DNA from: Natrinema sp. DC36
Lineage (GTDB): Archaea; Halobacteriota; Halobacteria; Halobacteriales; Natrialbaceae
DNA: 64,000 nucleotides
NCBI RefSeq assembly: GCF_020405225.1
Contig: NZ_CP084472.1
Coordinates: 3,100,001 to 3,164,000 of the forward strand
Direction: 5' to 3'
Made by a program: the position numbers and the translations under genes. Positions 42,325 to 50,898 of this stretch are shown here, piece by piece; the stretch's first letter is position 1; each line of letters begins with the position of its first letter. Under the pieces are notes generated by a model, which was given only the letters and a program-made list of their open reading frames with translations, did not search any database and was not told the DNA's origin.

Positions 42325-44655
42325 ATGAGTTCTGCCGTCGACGAGGACACCGCCCGGGCCATCAACAGCGGCCGGGAGACGATCGGCGCGCTCCTCTCGG
42401 GTGCCCAAGAGCACCTGCAGAAGGTGTTTATCGTCTTTCTCATCGGCTTCGTCAGCTCCTTTTACGCGCTTCGCGTGGTCGTCTGGGACTTCCTCGAGGC
42501 GACCGCGAAGGGCCAGATGAGCGAGGAGATCGCCGGCTCGACCGACATCATCACGCGAACGCCGTTCGAGGTGATCCTCTTGCAGGCAAAAATCGGGATG
42601 ATCACGGGTGCCGTCGTCGCGATTCCCGCACTGCTCTTTTTCTCCCGGAAAGCGATCCGTCGCCGCGGCTATCACAGCGTCGTCCCGATCTCGAAGGGAT
42701 ACATCGCCGGCTTCGTCGTGATGGCGCTCTCGTTGTTCGTCGCTGGCGTCGTCTACGCGTATACCATCTTCTTCCCGTACGCGTTCGGCTTCCTCGCGGG
42801 GAACGCCGTCAGCGCCGGCGTCAAACCCAGTTACGGGATCACCGAGTTCACCGAGTTCATGGCGCTACTGACGCTCTCGTTCGGACTCGCCGCCCAGCTC
42901 CCGCTGTTGATGGGCGTGCTGTCCTACACCGAGATCATCCCCTACGAGACGTTCCGGGACAAGTGGCGACACGCCGTCGTCGGGATCGTCATCTTCGGGG
43001 CCCTGTTCTCGCCGCCGGATCCGTTCACGCAGGTCATGTGGGCCATGCCGATGATTATCCTCTACGTCTTCAGCCTCGGCCTGGCGAAGGTCGTCACCAA
43101 CGTCCGCCGGCGCGGCGCGGCGAAATCCGAGGGGACGGGAACCGACCACGTCAAGCGGCGTCTCCTCCAGTTCGGCGGCGTGCTCGCCGTCGTCGCGGCC
43201 GCGATCTCCGTCGCGGTCAACCAGGGCGGCTTCGGCTACCTCCGCGAGTCCGTCTACCCCACGTTCCCGTCGTGGCTGCGCCCCAGCGGAACCCTCGGGC
43301 TCGAGGCGATGGCGAACGCGCACGGTCTCGCCGGTGAGGTCGCGGTCGGCCTCCTGGTCGCTGCCGCCGTCGGATTCGTCGTTCTGTTCGGCTATACGAT
43401 CCACGTGCTCCAGCAGCCGGTCTATCCGCGATCGGACGACATTCAACGGGCCGACACCCACGAGGACGTCGACTTCGAGACGCTCGCGGTCGAGGACATC
43501 GACGACGTGTCGGTGCAGGTCTTCCACAGTATGAGCGAGGACCAGGCGCTCGAGTACTCCCGGCAGGCGATGTACGACGACGACCGGGCAAAAGCGCAGG
43601 CTATCCTCGACAGGTTCGATTCGATCGAGACGGCCGACGACGGCGGTGACGGCGCGGCCGCGGGCAGTGTCGCAGCGAGCGGTGCAGGAGGCGACAGTGG
43701 CGAGGACGAGAGCCTCTTCGCGAACACCGCCGCGGGCATGCTCGATCCCTTTACCGAGGACGAGACCACCGAGGACGACATCGGCGGCTACGCCTACGAC
43801 ATCGCCTTCATCTTCAACAGTCTCACCTCGAAGGTGTTCCGCATCGTCGGGCTGTTCATGGTCGTCATGGGCGGCACCTTCTTCTGGCTCTACTCGGGCG
43901 GTCTCGGGGACATCCTCAGGCTCTTCCTCGATCGGGTTCCCCAGCACGTGCTCGACGAGGTCGCCAGCCGCAACGACATCGACCCGAGCGGGATGAACCT
44001 CGGCGAACTCATCGAAGCGATGGACATCGTCGTCGCGTTACATCCGGTCGAAGTGCTCATCTTCGAGGCGAAAGTGAGCGCCCTCGCCGGGCTCGTCGCC
44101 ACGCTGCCGGTGATACTGTTCTACGCCTGGCCGGCAGCCAAGGAGCGCGGGCTGGTGTACGGCGACCGGCGCACGTTCGTCGTCTGGGGCGGCGGCCTGC
44201 TCGTCGGCTTCGCCGTCGGAACCTACCTCGGGTTCTTCTGGGTCGCGCCGACGATCATCTCGTATCTGGTCTCGGACGCGATCAGCAACGGGATGGTCAT
44301 CTCCTACCGGATCAAGAGCTTCTTCTGGCTCGTGATCGCCACGACCGTCGGCATCGGCTTCCTGCTCAACATCATCGTCACGATGGCGCTGTTCCACGTC
44401 GGCGGCGTCGTCAGCTACCGCTCGATGCTCGAGCGCTGGCGGCCGGTCGTCGTCGGGATCTTCGTCATCGCCGCCTTCTTCAGCCCGAAGGGGATCCTCA
44501 TGATGTTGCTGTTCGCCATCCCGATCTCGCTCACCTACCTGCTCGGCCTCGCCGTCCTCTACGTCCTCACGGGCGGCGGCCGGCTGTTCGGCGGTGGCGG
44601 CGGCTCGGCGGCCCCACCGGACGCCGAGGACACCGGTGCGACCGCGACGGAGTGA
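42325..44655 (+). CDS. Double-domain TatC translocase (TatCt type)
   Basis: A 776-residue fusion of two TatC modules. The first (about residues 30-245) starts SGAQEHLQKVFIVFLIGF. The second (about 495-760) ends with LTYLLGLAVLYVL. A linker of about 220 residues joins them, with two extra hydrophobic segments and an acidic cytoplasmic part (DDIQRADTHEDVDFETLAVEDIDD). Both modules contain the paired helices and P-rich loops of TatC. This 14-helix fusion is known only from haloarchaea (TatCt of Haloferax) and is essential there. A Gly-rich stretch (LFGGGGGS) closes the protein. It forms the divergent tat locus with the gene at 41168-42184. Confidence 0.93.
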   Translation: MSSAVDEDTARAINSGRETIGALLSGAQEHLQKVFIVFLIGFVSSFYALRVVVWDFLEATAKGQMSEEIAGSTDIITRTPFEVILLQAKIGMITGAVVAIPALLFFSRKAIRRRGYHSVVPISKGYIAGFVVMALSLFVAGVVYAYTIFFPYAFGFLAGNAVSAGVKPSYGITEFTEFMALLTLSFGLAAQLPLLMGVLSYTEIIPYETFRDKWRHAVVGIVIFGALFSPPDPFTQVMWAMPMIILYVFSLGLAKVVTNVRRRGAAKSEGTGTDHVKRRLLQFGGVLAVVAAAISVAVNQGGFGYLRESVYPTFPSWLRPSGTLGLEAMANAHGLAGEVAVGLLVAAAVGFVVLFGYTIHVLQQPVYPRSDDIQRADTHEDVDFETLAVEDIDDVSVQVFHSMSEDQALEYSRQAMYDDDRAKAQAILDRFDSIETADDGGDGAAAGSVAASGAGGDSGEDESLFANTAAGMLDPFTEDETTEDDIGGYAYDIAFIFNSLTSKVFRIVGLFMVVMGGTFFWLYSGGLGDILRLFLDRVPQHVLDEVASRNDIDPSGMNLGELIEAMDIVVALHPVEVLIFEAKVSALAGLVATLPVILFYAWPAAKERGLVYGDRRTFVVWGGGLLVGFAVGTYLGFFWVAPTIISYLVSDAISNGMVISYRIKSFFWLVIATTVGIGFLLNIIVTMALFHVGGVVSYRSMLERWRPVVVGIFVIAAFFSPKGILMMLLFAIPISLTYLLGLAVLYVLTGGGRLFGGGGGSAAPPDAEDTGATATE

Positions 44656-44762
44656 TGGTGTTCGCCGAACGCTCGCTGCTTCTTTACCCGAAATTTCGTA
44701 GTTCACTCGGTCCGGGAACCGCTTCGTACGGGTGTGTTACATGTCTCACGCCGAATCGCCAA

Positions 44763-45053
44763 CCGGCGTGCGGTGGCGCGCGCTGGGCCGCGGCGAATTG
44801 CGAGGCCTGAACGAAGTGAAGGCCTCGATAATGTGAGCCGCGGTCCGAAGATGCGCGAGGTCTTCGTGAATAGTGCGGGACCGACGGTCCCGCATACCAT
44901 GCGAACGGGTGCGAAGCACCCGTGAGCAGACGCAGTGAGGGAAGGCTTGTCAGAGCTCGCTCTGACAGTGGATGAGCGAGCGCCGCGAGGCGCGAACGAA
45001 TCGGCTGGGGAGGGCGTGGCAATTCCGCGTTGCCGCGATTGAGGATGCTTCGT
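44763..45053 (+). repeat. Dispersed hairpin-rich intergenic repeat, copy 3
   Basis: In the same orientation as copy 1. The left end is CCGGCGTGCGGTGGCGCGCG. The right end is GGCTGGGGAGGGCGTGG, then GGCAA-(7)-TTGCC (here fully paired) and GCTTCGT. The interior hairpin 44875-44893 has the stem GCGGGACC with GGTCCCGC. Another stem, CGGGTGC/GCACCCG, lies near 44905-44922. The stretch 44656-45176 holds no other gene. Confidence 0.72.
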
Positions 45054-45176
45054 TACACTTGCTCCCGCGATTGACATCCTTGCTGGAGAGACATCGTTGG
45101 TATCTCTCGTGACTACGTGATCGTCGAACGCCTCGTGATCGGCTTCGATCTGCCCGATAAGCACGGACTGCGCTAC

Positions 45177-46487
45177 CTACAGTTCCAGTGTCGCGTTCAG
45201 TTCGGTAGCGTATTCACGCGCTTGCTCGCGGACGGCTGCAGCGTCGATACCGACGTGTTCGCTTCCGTCGTACAGGACCTCACCGTCGACCATCGTGAAC
45301 TCGACGTCATCGCCGTGTGCAGCGTAGACGAGGTGAGAGAACACATCGTTGACTGGCGTCGCGCGTGTTACATCGGTCGTCATCCCGATGATGTCGGCTT
45401 TCCATCCCTCACGAAGTTCGCCGAGACGCTCGAATCCGGCGGCCTCCGCACCGTTTCGTGTCGCCATCTCGAACACCGTCTCTGCGGCCGTCGTCGTCGG
45501 ATCGAGCGTCTCCACCTTCTGGAGGAGGCTCGCCTGTCGCATCTCGGTGAAGGCATCGAGCGTGTTGTTGCACGGCGGACCGTCGTTACCGAGTGCGACG
45601 TTGATACCACGCTCGAGGTAGTCGATGACGGGTGCGATACCCGAGGCGAGCTTCATATTCGATGACGGACAGTGACAGACGTGAGTCCCGGACTCTGCAA
45701 GGAGTTCGCGCTCGGCCTCGTCGGTCCAGACGCAGTGTGCGAGGACGACGTCCTCACCCGTGAGGCCGACCTCGTCGAGCCAGAAAATATTGCGCATCCC
45801 CGTTTCCTCCTCGACGGCTGCGATCTCGTCGCGGTTCTCACTCGCATGTGTGTGGATGCGAACGCCATCGTACGCGTCCGCGAGGTCACGACACCCGCGG
45901 AGACACGCCTCAGTACAGCTCACCGCAAAGCGGGGTGTGACGGCGTACTGAATGCGGCCGTCGTTCACATCGTGATACTCCCGAATGAGTTTCTCCGTTT
46001 CGTCGAGAGCGGTCTGAGTACCCTGCTGAAGCCCCGCCGGAGATTCCGTGTCCATCAACACCTTCCCGAGTCGACCGCGGATACCGACGTCGATGGCTGC
46101 GTCAAACGCCGCGTCAGCGTGATGAACCGAGAGATGATCGATAACTGTGGTCGTCCCGGACTCGATACACTCGAGGTAGCCGAGCTTCGCCGCGGTATAC
46201 ATCACGTCGGCATCCATCTCGGCCTCCATCGGGAGAACGTAATCGAACAGCCAGGAAAGCAACGCAGTGTCATCGGCGACGCCGCGGCCAAGCGACTGAA
46301 CGGAGTGAATGTGACTGCCGACCAGACCCGGGAGTAGGATATCGTACTCACGACGCTCGTGGCCAGGGTACTGCTCGACGAGGTCGGTACGGTCACCGAC
46401 GGCGACGATACAATCGTCCTCGGTGACGACCGCCCCCTCCTCGATAGTCGTTGACGCATCGACGATGACGGTGCCCGAAAGTAACAT
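45177..46487 (-). CDS. ATZ/TRZ-family amidohydrolase (adenosine/thioadenosine deaminase-like)
   Basis: A 436-residue metal-dependent hydrolase of the amidohydrolase superfamily. Metal ligands are seen as GLVGSHIHSVQSLGRG (H-x-H, about residue 58), THASEN with a following HCVW, and GNDGPPCNN with the conserved Asp. The N- and C-terminal beta-sandwich parts (DCIVAVGDRTDL, GELREGWKADII) complete the fold. Members deaminate methylthioadenosine, S-adenosylhomocysteine, guanine or triazines; SHIH plus the length resembles 5'-deoxyadenosine/SAH deaminases, but the substrate is inferred. A box TTATTT lies about 30 bases before its ATG, suggesting a leaderless transcript. Confidence 0.85.
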   Translation of the reverse strand: MLLSGTVIVDASTTIEEGAVVTEDDCIVAVGDRTDLVEQYPGHERREYDILLPGLVGSHIHSVQSLGRGVADDTALLSWLFDYVLPMEAEMDADVMYTAAKLGYLECIESGTTTVIDHLSVHHADAAFDAAIDVGIRGRLGKVLMDTESPAGLQQGTQTALDETEKLIREYHDVNDGRIQYAVTPRFAVSCTEACLRGCRDLADAYDGVRIHTHASENRDEIAAVEEETGMRNIFWLDEVGLTGEDVVLAHCVWTDEAERELLAESGTHVCHCPSSNMKLASGIAPVIDYLERGINVALGNDGPPCNNTLDAFTEMRQASLLQKVETLDPTTTAAETVFEMATRNGAEAAGFERLGELREGWKADIIGMTTDVTRATPVNDVFSHLVYAAHGDDVEFTMVDGEVLYDGSEHVGIDAAAVREQAREYATELNATLEL

Positions 46488-46605
46488 ACAAACGGGTGAT
46501 ACTAGTCCCCGAAATAACTTCCTTTCCGCAGTTCAGCCTCGTTTAAAGCCTCGTTCGATGATAAGAGGGCCAACAGGAGTACAATCGACATGACGGTACG
46601 CGGAA

Positions 46606-46691
46606 TTATAGTAGTCACTGAAACGACATACACGCTGATCGCATCGCTGTCATGCAATCAGGTGTGCAGTGACTTTCAGTGACTACTATAA
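46606..46691. repeat. 86-base element with perfect 18-bp terminal inverted repeats (MITE-like)
   Basis: TTATAGTAGTCACTGAAA at 46606-46623 is exactly complementary to 46674-46691. Inside, TGAT-x-GCAT and ATGC-x-ATCA form a second, near-perfect stem (46636-46660). No coding capacity. It resembles a miniature inverted-repeat transposable element. I see no clear target-site duplication in the flanks. The whole gap 46488-46824 is otherwise without a gene. Confidence 0.6.
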
Positions 46692-46824
46692 CTGGTGAGC
46701 TTGCGGACAGACGTACCGACTCGGGCACCTCAGTGTCCTCCCTTACTCTGGAGAAGAAAGTGTGTTACCAACTCGCTCTATCACCGCTCAGAGAACCCGT
46801 TTCACACGCGGCACGTACCCTCTA

Positions 46825-47034
46825 TCACTCGTTTGTCGACGGCATCTCCTGCTTCGGTTCCTCGTTCTTTCGTACTTCAGTAACGATCACGTCCCAGTCC
46901 GGATAGTCGGTTCCGTTCCGACAGTCCCATCCGCCTTCGATCTCGAGATCACTGTCGTGCGCACGACGAAGAAGCGCTTTCAATTCGGCACGCAACTCCG
47001 CTTCGGACGAGGGCGGCAGCTCGTCGGTAGTCAT
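46825..47034 (-). CDS. Small acidic protein coupled to a HalOD1 gene
   Basis: A 69-residue protein. It has an acidic N-terminal helix (SSEAELRAELKALLRRAHDSDL), then IEGGWDCRNGTDYPDWDVIVTEV, and a charged tail. Its ATG overlaps the stop of the HalOD1 gene (47031-47294) by four bases, so the two are translated together. I have no family name for it with confidence. A Trp/Asp-rich turn (PDWDVIV) is its most distinctive feature. Function unknown; partnership with the HalOD1 protein in signalling is inferred from the overlap. Confidence 0.75.
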   Translation of the reverse strand: MTTDELPPSSEAELRAELKALLRRAHDSDLEIEGGWDCRNGTDYPDWDVIVTEVRKNEEPKQEMPSTNE

Positions 47035-47294
47035 TGGCGTGTGGTTCCAACGGTCTTGCCGACCGGTTCGTTCGGCGGCCCCCGATGTCGAACCAGATCA
47101 GTGAGGGAATCGGTATCGATCGTGTCGTGGAGCGGGTCCAGTTCGAGCGGATCGGTATCCAGACCGTTCGACACTGCGGCGACAACAGCTATGCTCGCAG
47201 CGGTCGCGTCCTGATCGTACCGGGCACGGTACGTACCCGACTCCCGATCGAACTCCAACGTCTCTAACTCGGTACTGGCTAAGCTGGCAGTCAT
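47031..47294 (-). CDS. HalOD1 output-domain protein
   Basis: An 87-residue protein consisting mainly of one HalOD1 domain. A first strand/helix region (TYRARYDQDATAASIAVVAAVSNGL) is followed by the family core DTDPLELDPLHDTIDTDSLTDLV. HalOD1 (halobacterial output domain 1) is found only in haloarchaea, alone or fused to response-regulator parts, and is assumed to pass on signals. The gene is the first of a two-gene overlapping unit with the 69-residue gene and lies 95 bases downstream of an HTH_10 regulator on the same strand. Confidence 0.85.
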   Translation of the reverse strand: MTASLASTELETLEFDRESGTYRARYDQDATAASIAVVAAVSNGLDTDPLELDPLHDTIDTDSLTDLVRHRGPPNEPVGKTVGTTRQ

Positions 47295-47389
47295 AGGTAT
47301 CTACGTTACTCTAGCGGTCTGCGTCGGTTCAACACGACCACTGATTATACAGGAGGTATTAATACCGCTGCCTAGATTTCCAGTCGAGA

Positions 47390-48031
47390 CTACTGATTGA
47401 TTACCGTCCCGCCGATGAGCCGTCGGTGACCGCGTCTGAGTCGAGACGAAAGCGACTGCTGCGTGATTCCGAGTTCCGTAGCGATATCCTCGAGCGAGGC
47501 CTCACGCGGCGAATCGAAGTATCCGCGTTCGTAGGCCAACACCAGCGCTTCTCGCTGGGTGTCGGTCAACTCGTAGTCGTCGCCCTGTATCGGGAGCAAC
47601 TGGTGGACTGCGGTGATCTCGATAGGAATGTCGTTCGTTTGGCATTCGGTGCGGAAATCGCTGATCGCCTCACGGCTCTCACCGCGGACTTCGAAGTCCC
47701 ACCCCTCTTTCGTCCCGACTCCGGAGAGGATGGAGATGTTGGTTTCGGTGAGGGCGCTCAGGATGCCGAAATATTCCGATTCCCACTCTGCACGCATGAG
47801 ATACTCGTCGTCGACGCTATCGATGAGTGTGATGGTAACCAGTCCAGCGTGGGCTTCGAACGCGGCTTCGATGTCTTCGGCGGCCGCGCCGCGGACCCAG
47901 AAATACGGGATTATCAGGTCCTCCTGTGGGAGGAGTCGTTCCATGTCGATCGTTACCTCGGGGAGGTTTTCGAAGATCGTCCCCAGTGGAAACTCGTCCG
48001 CCGGACTCGTAAACTCCATCACGGTAGCCAT
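47390..48031 (-). CDS. HTH_10 (bacterio-opsin activator-type) regulator
   Basis: A 213-residue DNA-binding regulator. Residues 1-150 form the bacterio-opsin activator-like sensor part (VMEFTSPADEFPLGTIFENLPEVTIDMERLLP opens it). Residues about 158-208 are an HTH_10 domain: LTDTQREALVLAYERGYFDSPREASLEDIATELGITQQSLSSRLRRGHRRLI. The family controls opsin, gas-vesicle and metabolic genes in haloarchaea. The gene at 48222 encodes a full-length paralogue on the other strand, so the two share an upstream region of 190 bases. No ligand-binding residue can be identified. Confidence 0.9.
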   Translation of the reverse strand: MATVMEFTSPADEFPLGTIFENLPEVTIDMERLLPQEDLIIPYFWVRGAAAEDIEAAFEAHAGLVTITLIDSVDDEYLMRAEWESEYFGILSALTETNISILSGVGTKEGWDFEVRGESREAISDFRTECQTNDIPIEITAVHQLLPIQGDDYELTDTQREALVLAYERGYFDSPREASLEDIATELGITQQSLSSRLRRGHRRLIGGTVINQ

Positions 48032-48221
48032 ACCGATGGGTCGCCACGAAGGTCAATAACCCACGTGGGTGGTATACCAAGCACTAACGGTGATGGCCGA
48101 CGTGTGAAGATACCACAGAGAGCCACTAGAGAGTAACACCCTTCCGGTTTCGTACCGGCATGGTCCACCATGCCGGTTCGTTTTGTCAGAATATGTCTTA
48201 CCAAGAGAGCAAGAACAAGTA

Positions 48222-48878
48222 ATGAGCGTGATTGTAGAATTTCGGGTTCCATCTGCGGATTTCGAACTCGGACGGATTCTCGACGTCGATGGGATCACGT
48301 CCATCGAACTCGAGAATCTCGTCCCCATCGGCGAGGCGGCCGTTCCGCTCTTCTGGATCCACAACTCGACGCGACAGTCGTTTCTCGAGTCCGTCCAACG
48401 CCACCCGGCCGTCACCAGCGCGGCGGAGGTAGACGTCTTCGACGACAGGACGCTCTTCACCCTCGACTGGGATGCGAACCACGATCACCTCTTCGAGGGA
48501 ATCACGGAGAGCGAGGGACAGCTATTGAGTGCCATCGGCACGCCCGATACGTGGGAGTTCGAGTTGCGATTTCCCGATCACGACGCTCTCAGTGGATTTC
48601 GGACGGACTGCGAGGACGCGCAGATTTCGCTGGAGGTGCAGCGCGTGTACAACCCGACGAAACCGGACGCCGGTCCGTGGTACGGGTTGACCGAACTCCA
48701 GCGCGAAGCGATCACGCTCGCCGTCCGAACGGGGTACTACGACATCCCGAGAGGCTGTACGACCAAGGAACTCGCGGACGAACTTGATATTTCGGATCAG
48801 GCCGTGACGGAACGACTCCGTCGTGCAATCATGTCGCTCGTCAGGTACACGCTCGTCCACACCGAATCGGAGGGCTGA
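48222..48878 (+). CDS. HTH_10 (bacterio-opsin activator-type) regulator
   Basis: A 218-residue regulator. I start at ATG 48222 (MSVIVEFRVPSADFELGRIL), which aligns with the start of its divergent paralogue at 47390-48031; upstream in-frame residues do not. The sensor part contains TSIELENLVPIGEAAVPLFWIHN, close to the paralogue's TIDMERLLPQEDLIIPYFWV. The C-terminal HTH_10 reads LTELQREAITLAVRTGYYDIPRGCTTKELADELDISDQAVTERLRRAI. The divergent arrangement suggests that one or both may control the shared intergenic region. Confidence 0.9.
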   Translation: MSVIVEFRVPSADFELGRILDVDGITSIELENLVPIGEAAVPLFWIHNSTRQSFLESVQRHPAVTSAAEVDVFDDRTLFTLDWDANHDHLFEGITESEGQLLSAIGTPDTWEFELRFPDHDALSGFRTDCEDAQISLEVQRVYNPTKPDAGPWYGLTELQREAITLAVRTGYYDIPRGCTTKELADELDISDQAVTERLRRAIMSLVRYTLVHTESEG

Positions 48879-48985
48879 CCGACCGACTCCCTCGTGTACC
48901 AAGGCAAATCCACACCGGACTGGCAGAAGAATGAGTTTGTATGGGCCGTAAGCAGGGATTAAGGCGAGTTGACAGAAAGAACTCG

Positions 48986-49366
48986 ATGGTTGGCAATGAC
49001 GAGGTGTTCGAGGCGTTGGCTGACGGGCAGCGACGCGATTTATTGGTCGAATTACTGGAATCCGGCCGATACCACGTCCCGGAGTTGTCCAGCAGTTCCC
49101 AGGAAATTGCTGAAGCGAACCAGGGGTTCCTCCACGAGTATCTGTCCACCGATCGAGAGAGCAACGCGGGCGACAAGGAGCGCATCCGTATGCACCTCGT
49201 TCACGTTCCGAAGCTCGCTGACGACCGCTTCATCGAGTGGGACCGAGACGATTACGTCGCCACGAGAGGTCCTCGGTTCGACGAGCTGGTGCCCGTTCTC
49301 GAACTGATAGACGAGTTGCGAGACGACCGTCTCGTGGCGGATGCCGTCGTCACTCTCGAGCAGTGA
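48986..49366 (+). CDS. HTH-containing protein, DUF7344-like
   Basis: A 126-residue protein starting at ATG 48986 (MVGNDEVFEALADGQRRDLL). An ATG 15 codons upstream is in frame but adds basic residues only. The opening V-F-E-A-L-A-D-x-x-R-R-D-L-L is the first helix of the winged-helix fold seen in ArsR-like and DUF7344 haloarchaeal proteins. RIRMHLVHVPKLADDRFIEWDRDDYVATRG forms the recognition helix and wing. It probably binds DNA as a small transcription factor. It follows the HTH_10 gene on the same strand. Confidence 0.75.
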   Translation: MVGNDEVFEALADGQRRDLLVELLESGRYHVPELSSSSQEIAEANQGFLHEYLSTDRESNAGDKERIRMHLVHVPKLADDRFIEWDRDDYVATRGPRFDELVPVLELIDELRDDRLVADAVVTLEQ

Positions 49367-49407
49367 GAATGGATTAGTGACGAGTGAACCGTGTGGTAAC
49401 AGGGCGT

Positions 49408-49538
49408 GTTCTGCTGCGCTGGCAGCGCGGATTATCACGCCTCCCCCAACCGTACGCCTCCCCAGCCGAGTTCTACTTGCGAGCAGCGCAAGAATGCGAT
49501 CTCGCACCTCGCGGACAGCGTGCGCCGCCGCACGCCGG
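49408..49538 (-). repeat. Dispersed hairpin-rich intergenic repeat, copy 4 (short)
   Basis: The shortest copy, in reverse orientation. On the minus strand it opens with CCGGCGTGCGGCGGCGCACG. It holds two versions of the G-rich end in tandem (GGCTGGGGAGGCGT, then GGTTGGGGGAGGCGTG) and closes with CAGCGCAGCAGAAC, matching copy 1's CAGCGTGAGCAGAAC. It lacks most of the interior hairpins of the longer copies. Confidence 0.65.
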
Positions 49539-49676
49539 TTGACCCGTCCCGGGTGAGACATCGGTCGCCTGAACGGCGTCCCGGCCGAGTCGGAATCCGT
49601 CTCGAGACGAAATCCCGATTGAAACCGTGCGATCAACCCTCTTAAGTCGAGGACGCGCGAACGACTATCCAGACTG

Positions 49677-49853
49677 ATGCCCAAGATCAGCGTCGAAATT
49701 CCGCAGGAACTCCTCGAGGATCTGGACGACCACGTCGGCGACGACGGCAAGTTCGTCAACCGCAGCGACGCGATTCGGTCCTCGATCCGAAAGAATCTGG
49801 ATATCTTGGACGAGATCGACGAGCGCCACGACCGCCTCGAGACGGAAGAGTAG
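49677..49853 (+). CDS. Ribbon-helix-helix (CopG-like) DNA-binding protein
   Basis: A 58-residue protein, MPKISVEIPQELLEDLDDHV onwards. The first strand KISVEIP, helix QELLEDLDDHVGD and second helix with NRSDAIRSSIRKNL are the ribbon-helix-helix fold in order; the protein ends in an acidic helix. Haloarchaea have very short RHH regulators of this kind (CdrS is one), but synteny with ftsZ2 is absent here, so I do not use that name. It ends eight bases before the convergent rlmE stop. Confidence 0.85.
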   Translation: MPKISVEIPQELLEDLDDHVGDDGKFVNRSDAIRSSIRKNLDILDEIDERHDRLETEE

Positions 49854-49861
49854 CCGACCGG

Positions 49862-50638
49862 TCAGTCCCGGTCGATCCGCTGTGCGAAGCCGAAGTTCGG
49901 CTTGACGTCCTCGACGCGCACCGTGACGGTCTCGCCCTCCTCGGTATCGGGGACGAACAGCCGGTAGCCGTCGACGCTCGCCATGCCGTCGCCTTCGTTT
50001 CCGACGGCGTCGATCTCGACCTCGAGTTCGTCGCCCGGCCGCACCGTGGCGGTGAGCCGTCCCTTTCCGATGAAGTAAACCTCGGAGGACTCGTCTCGAC
50101 TCGCCTTCGGCGACGTCGCGCGGACGTACTGGAACTCCTCCTCGACGTCCGCTCGGAAGTCGTCGACGTCCGGCCCCTCGAAGACCTTCACGACGAAGTC
50201 CCCGCCGCTGTCGAGCAGTTCGACGGCGGTCTCGAAGGCCTGCCGTGCGAGGTGCAGCGACCGGGCCTGATCGAGCGAGTACTCGCCGGACATGTTGGGT
50301 GCCATGTCGGAGATGACGACGTCGACCGGGCCGCCGGCGGCGTCGATAACCCGATCGCGGGTCTTCTCTTCGGTCATGTCTCCGCGGAGCGTCTCGACGT
50401 TGTCGTGATCCTCGAAGTCCTTGATCCGCTGGAAGTCGACGCCGATGACGTTCCCCTCCGAGCCGACCGCCTCGGCGGCGACCTCGAGCCAGCCGCCGGG
50501 GGCCGCCCCCAGGTCGACGACCGTATCGCCGCGGTCGATGACGTTCTCGAGGTTATCGAGCTGTTTGAGCTTGTAGGCCGCTCGAGAGCGATACCCTTCC
50601 TGCTTCGCCTTGTTGTAGTAGTGGTCTTTACCTGCCAT
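49862..50638 (-). CDS. rlmE: 23S rRNA (uridine-2'-O-)-methyltransferase RlmE with TRAM domain
   Basis: A 258-residue SAM-dependent methyltransferase of the FtsJ/RlmE family. The K-D-K-E catalytic tetrad is in place: [12 protein letters not shown] (Lys), [10 protein letters not shown] (Asp), VVKVFEG (Lys) and [10 protein letters not shown] (Glu). The SAM-binding [11 protein letters not shown] is at residue about 41. The last 60 residues form a TRAM domain ([32 protein letters not shown]), an archaeal addition for RNA binding. It methylates a uridine of the large-subunit rRNA A-site. The gene is divergent from pcn. Confidence 0.95.
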   Translation of the reverse strand: MAGKDHYYNKAKQEGYRSRAAYKLKQLDNLENVIDRGDTVVDLGAAPGGWLEVAAEAVGSEGNVIGVDFQRIKDFEDHDNVETLRGDMTEEKTRDRVIDAAGGPVDVVISDMAPNMSGEYSLDQARSLHLARQAFETAVELLDSGGDFVVKVFEGPDVDDFRADVEEEFQYVRATSPKASRDESSEVYFIGKGRLTATVRPGDELEVEIDAVGNEGDGMASVDGYRLFVPDTEEGETVTVRVEDVKPNFGFAQRIDRD

Positions 50639-50866
50639 CGAAGTTACACTCAGTTAGCGTCACTAGACGGTCGAGACGGATAGGTGCCGCGACTCGCGGT
50701 TTCAGGCCGCGAATACGCGGTCCCGCCTCGAGTGGTCGCGCCCATCACTGCCCGTTCGGTCGCGCGGTCTCCGGAAACGGGCTCCTGCTCGAGGCGGTGT
50801 CGTCCGGCGATCACCGCCAAGCCACGAGTCGAGATTACTCGAGCCCGCTCGCGCGTAAAGGGTGGC

Positions 50867-50872
50867 TTTTTA
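50867..50872 (+). promoter_or_regulatory. Promoter of pcn
   Basis: TTTTTA lies 27-32 bases before the pcn ATG at 50899, consistent with a leaderless transcript. Confidence 0.5.
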
Positions 50873-50898
50873 TGGCGACCGTCCGTACGCCGACCTAT

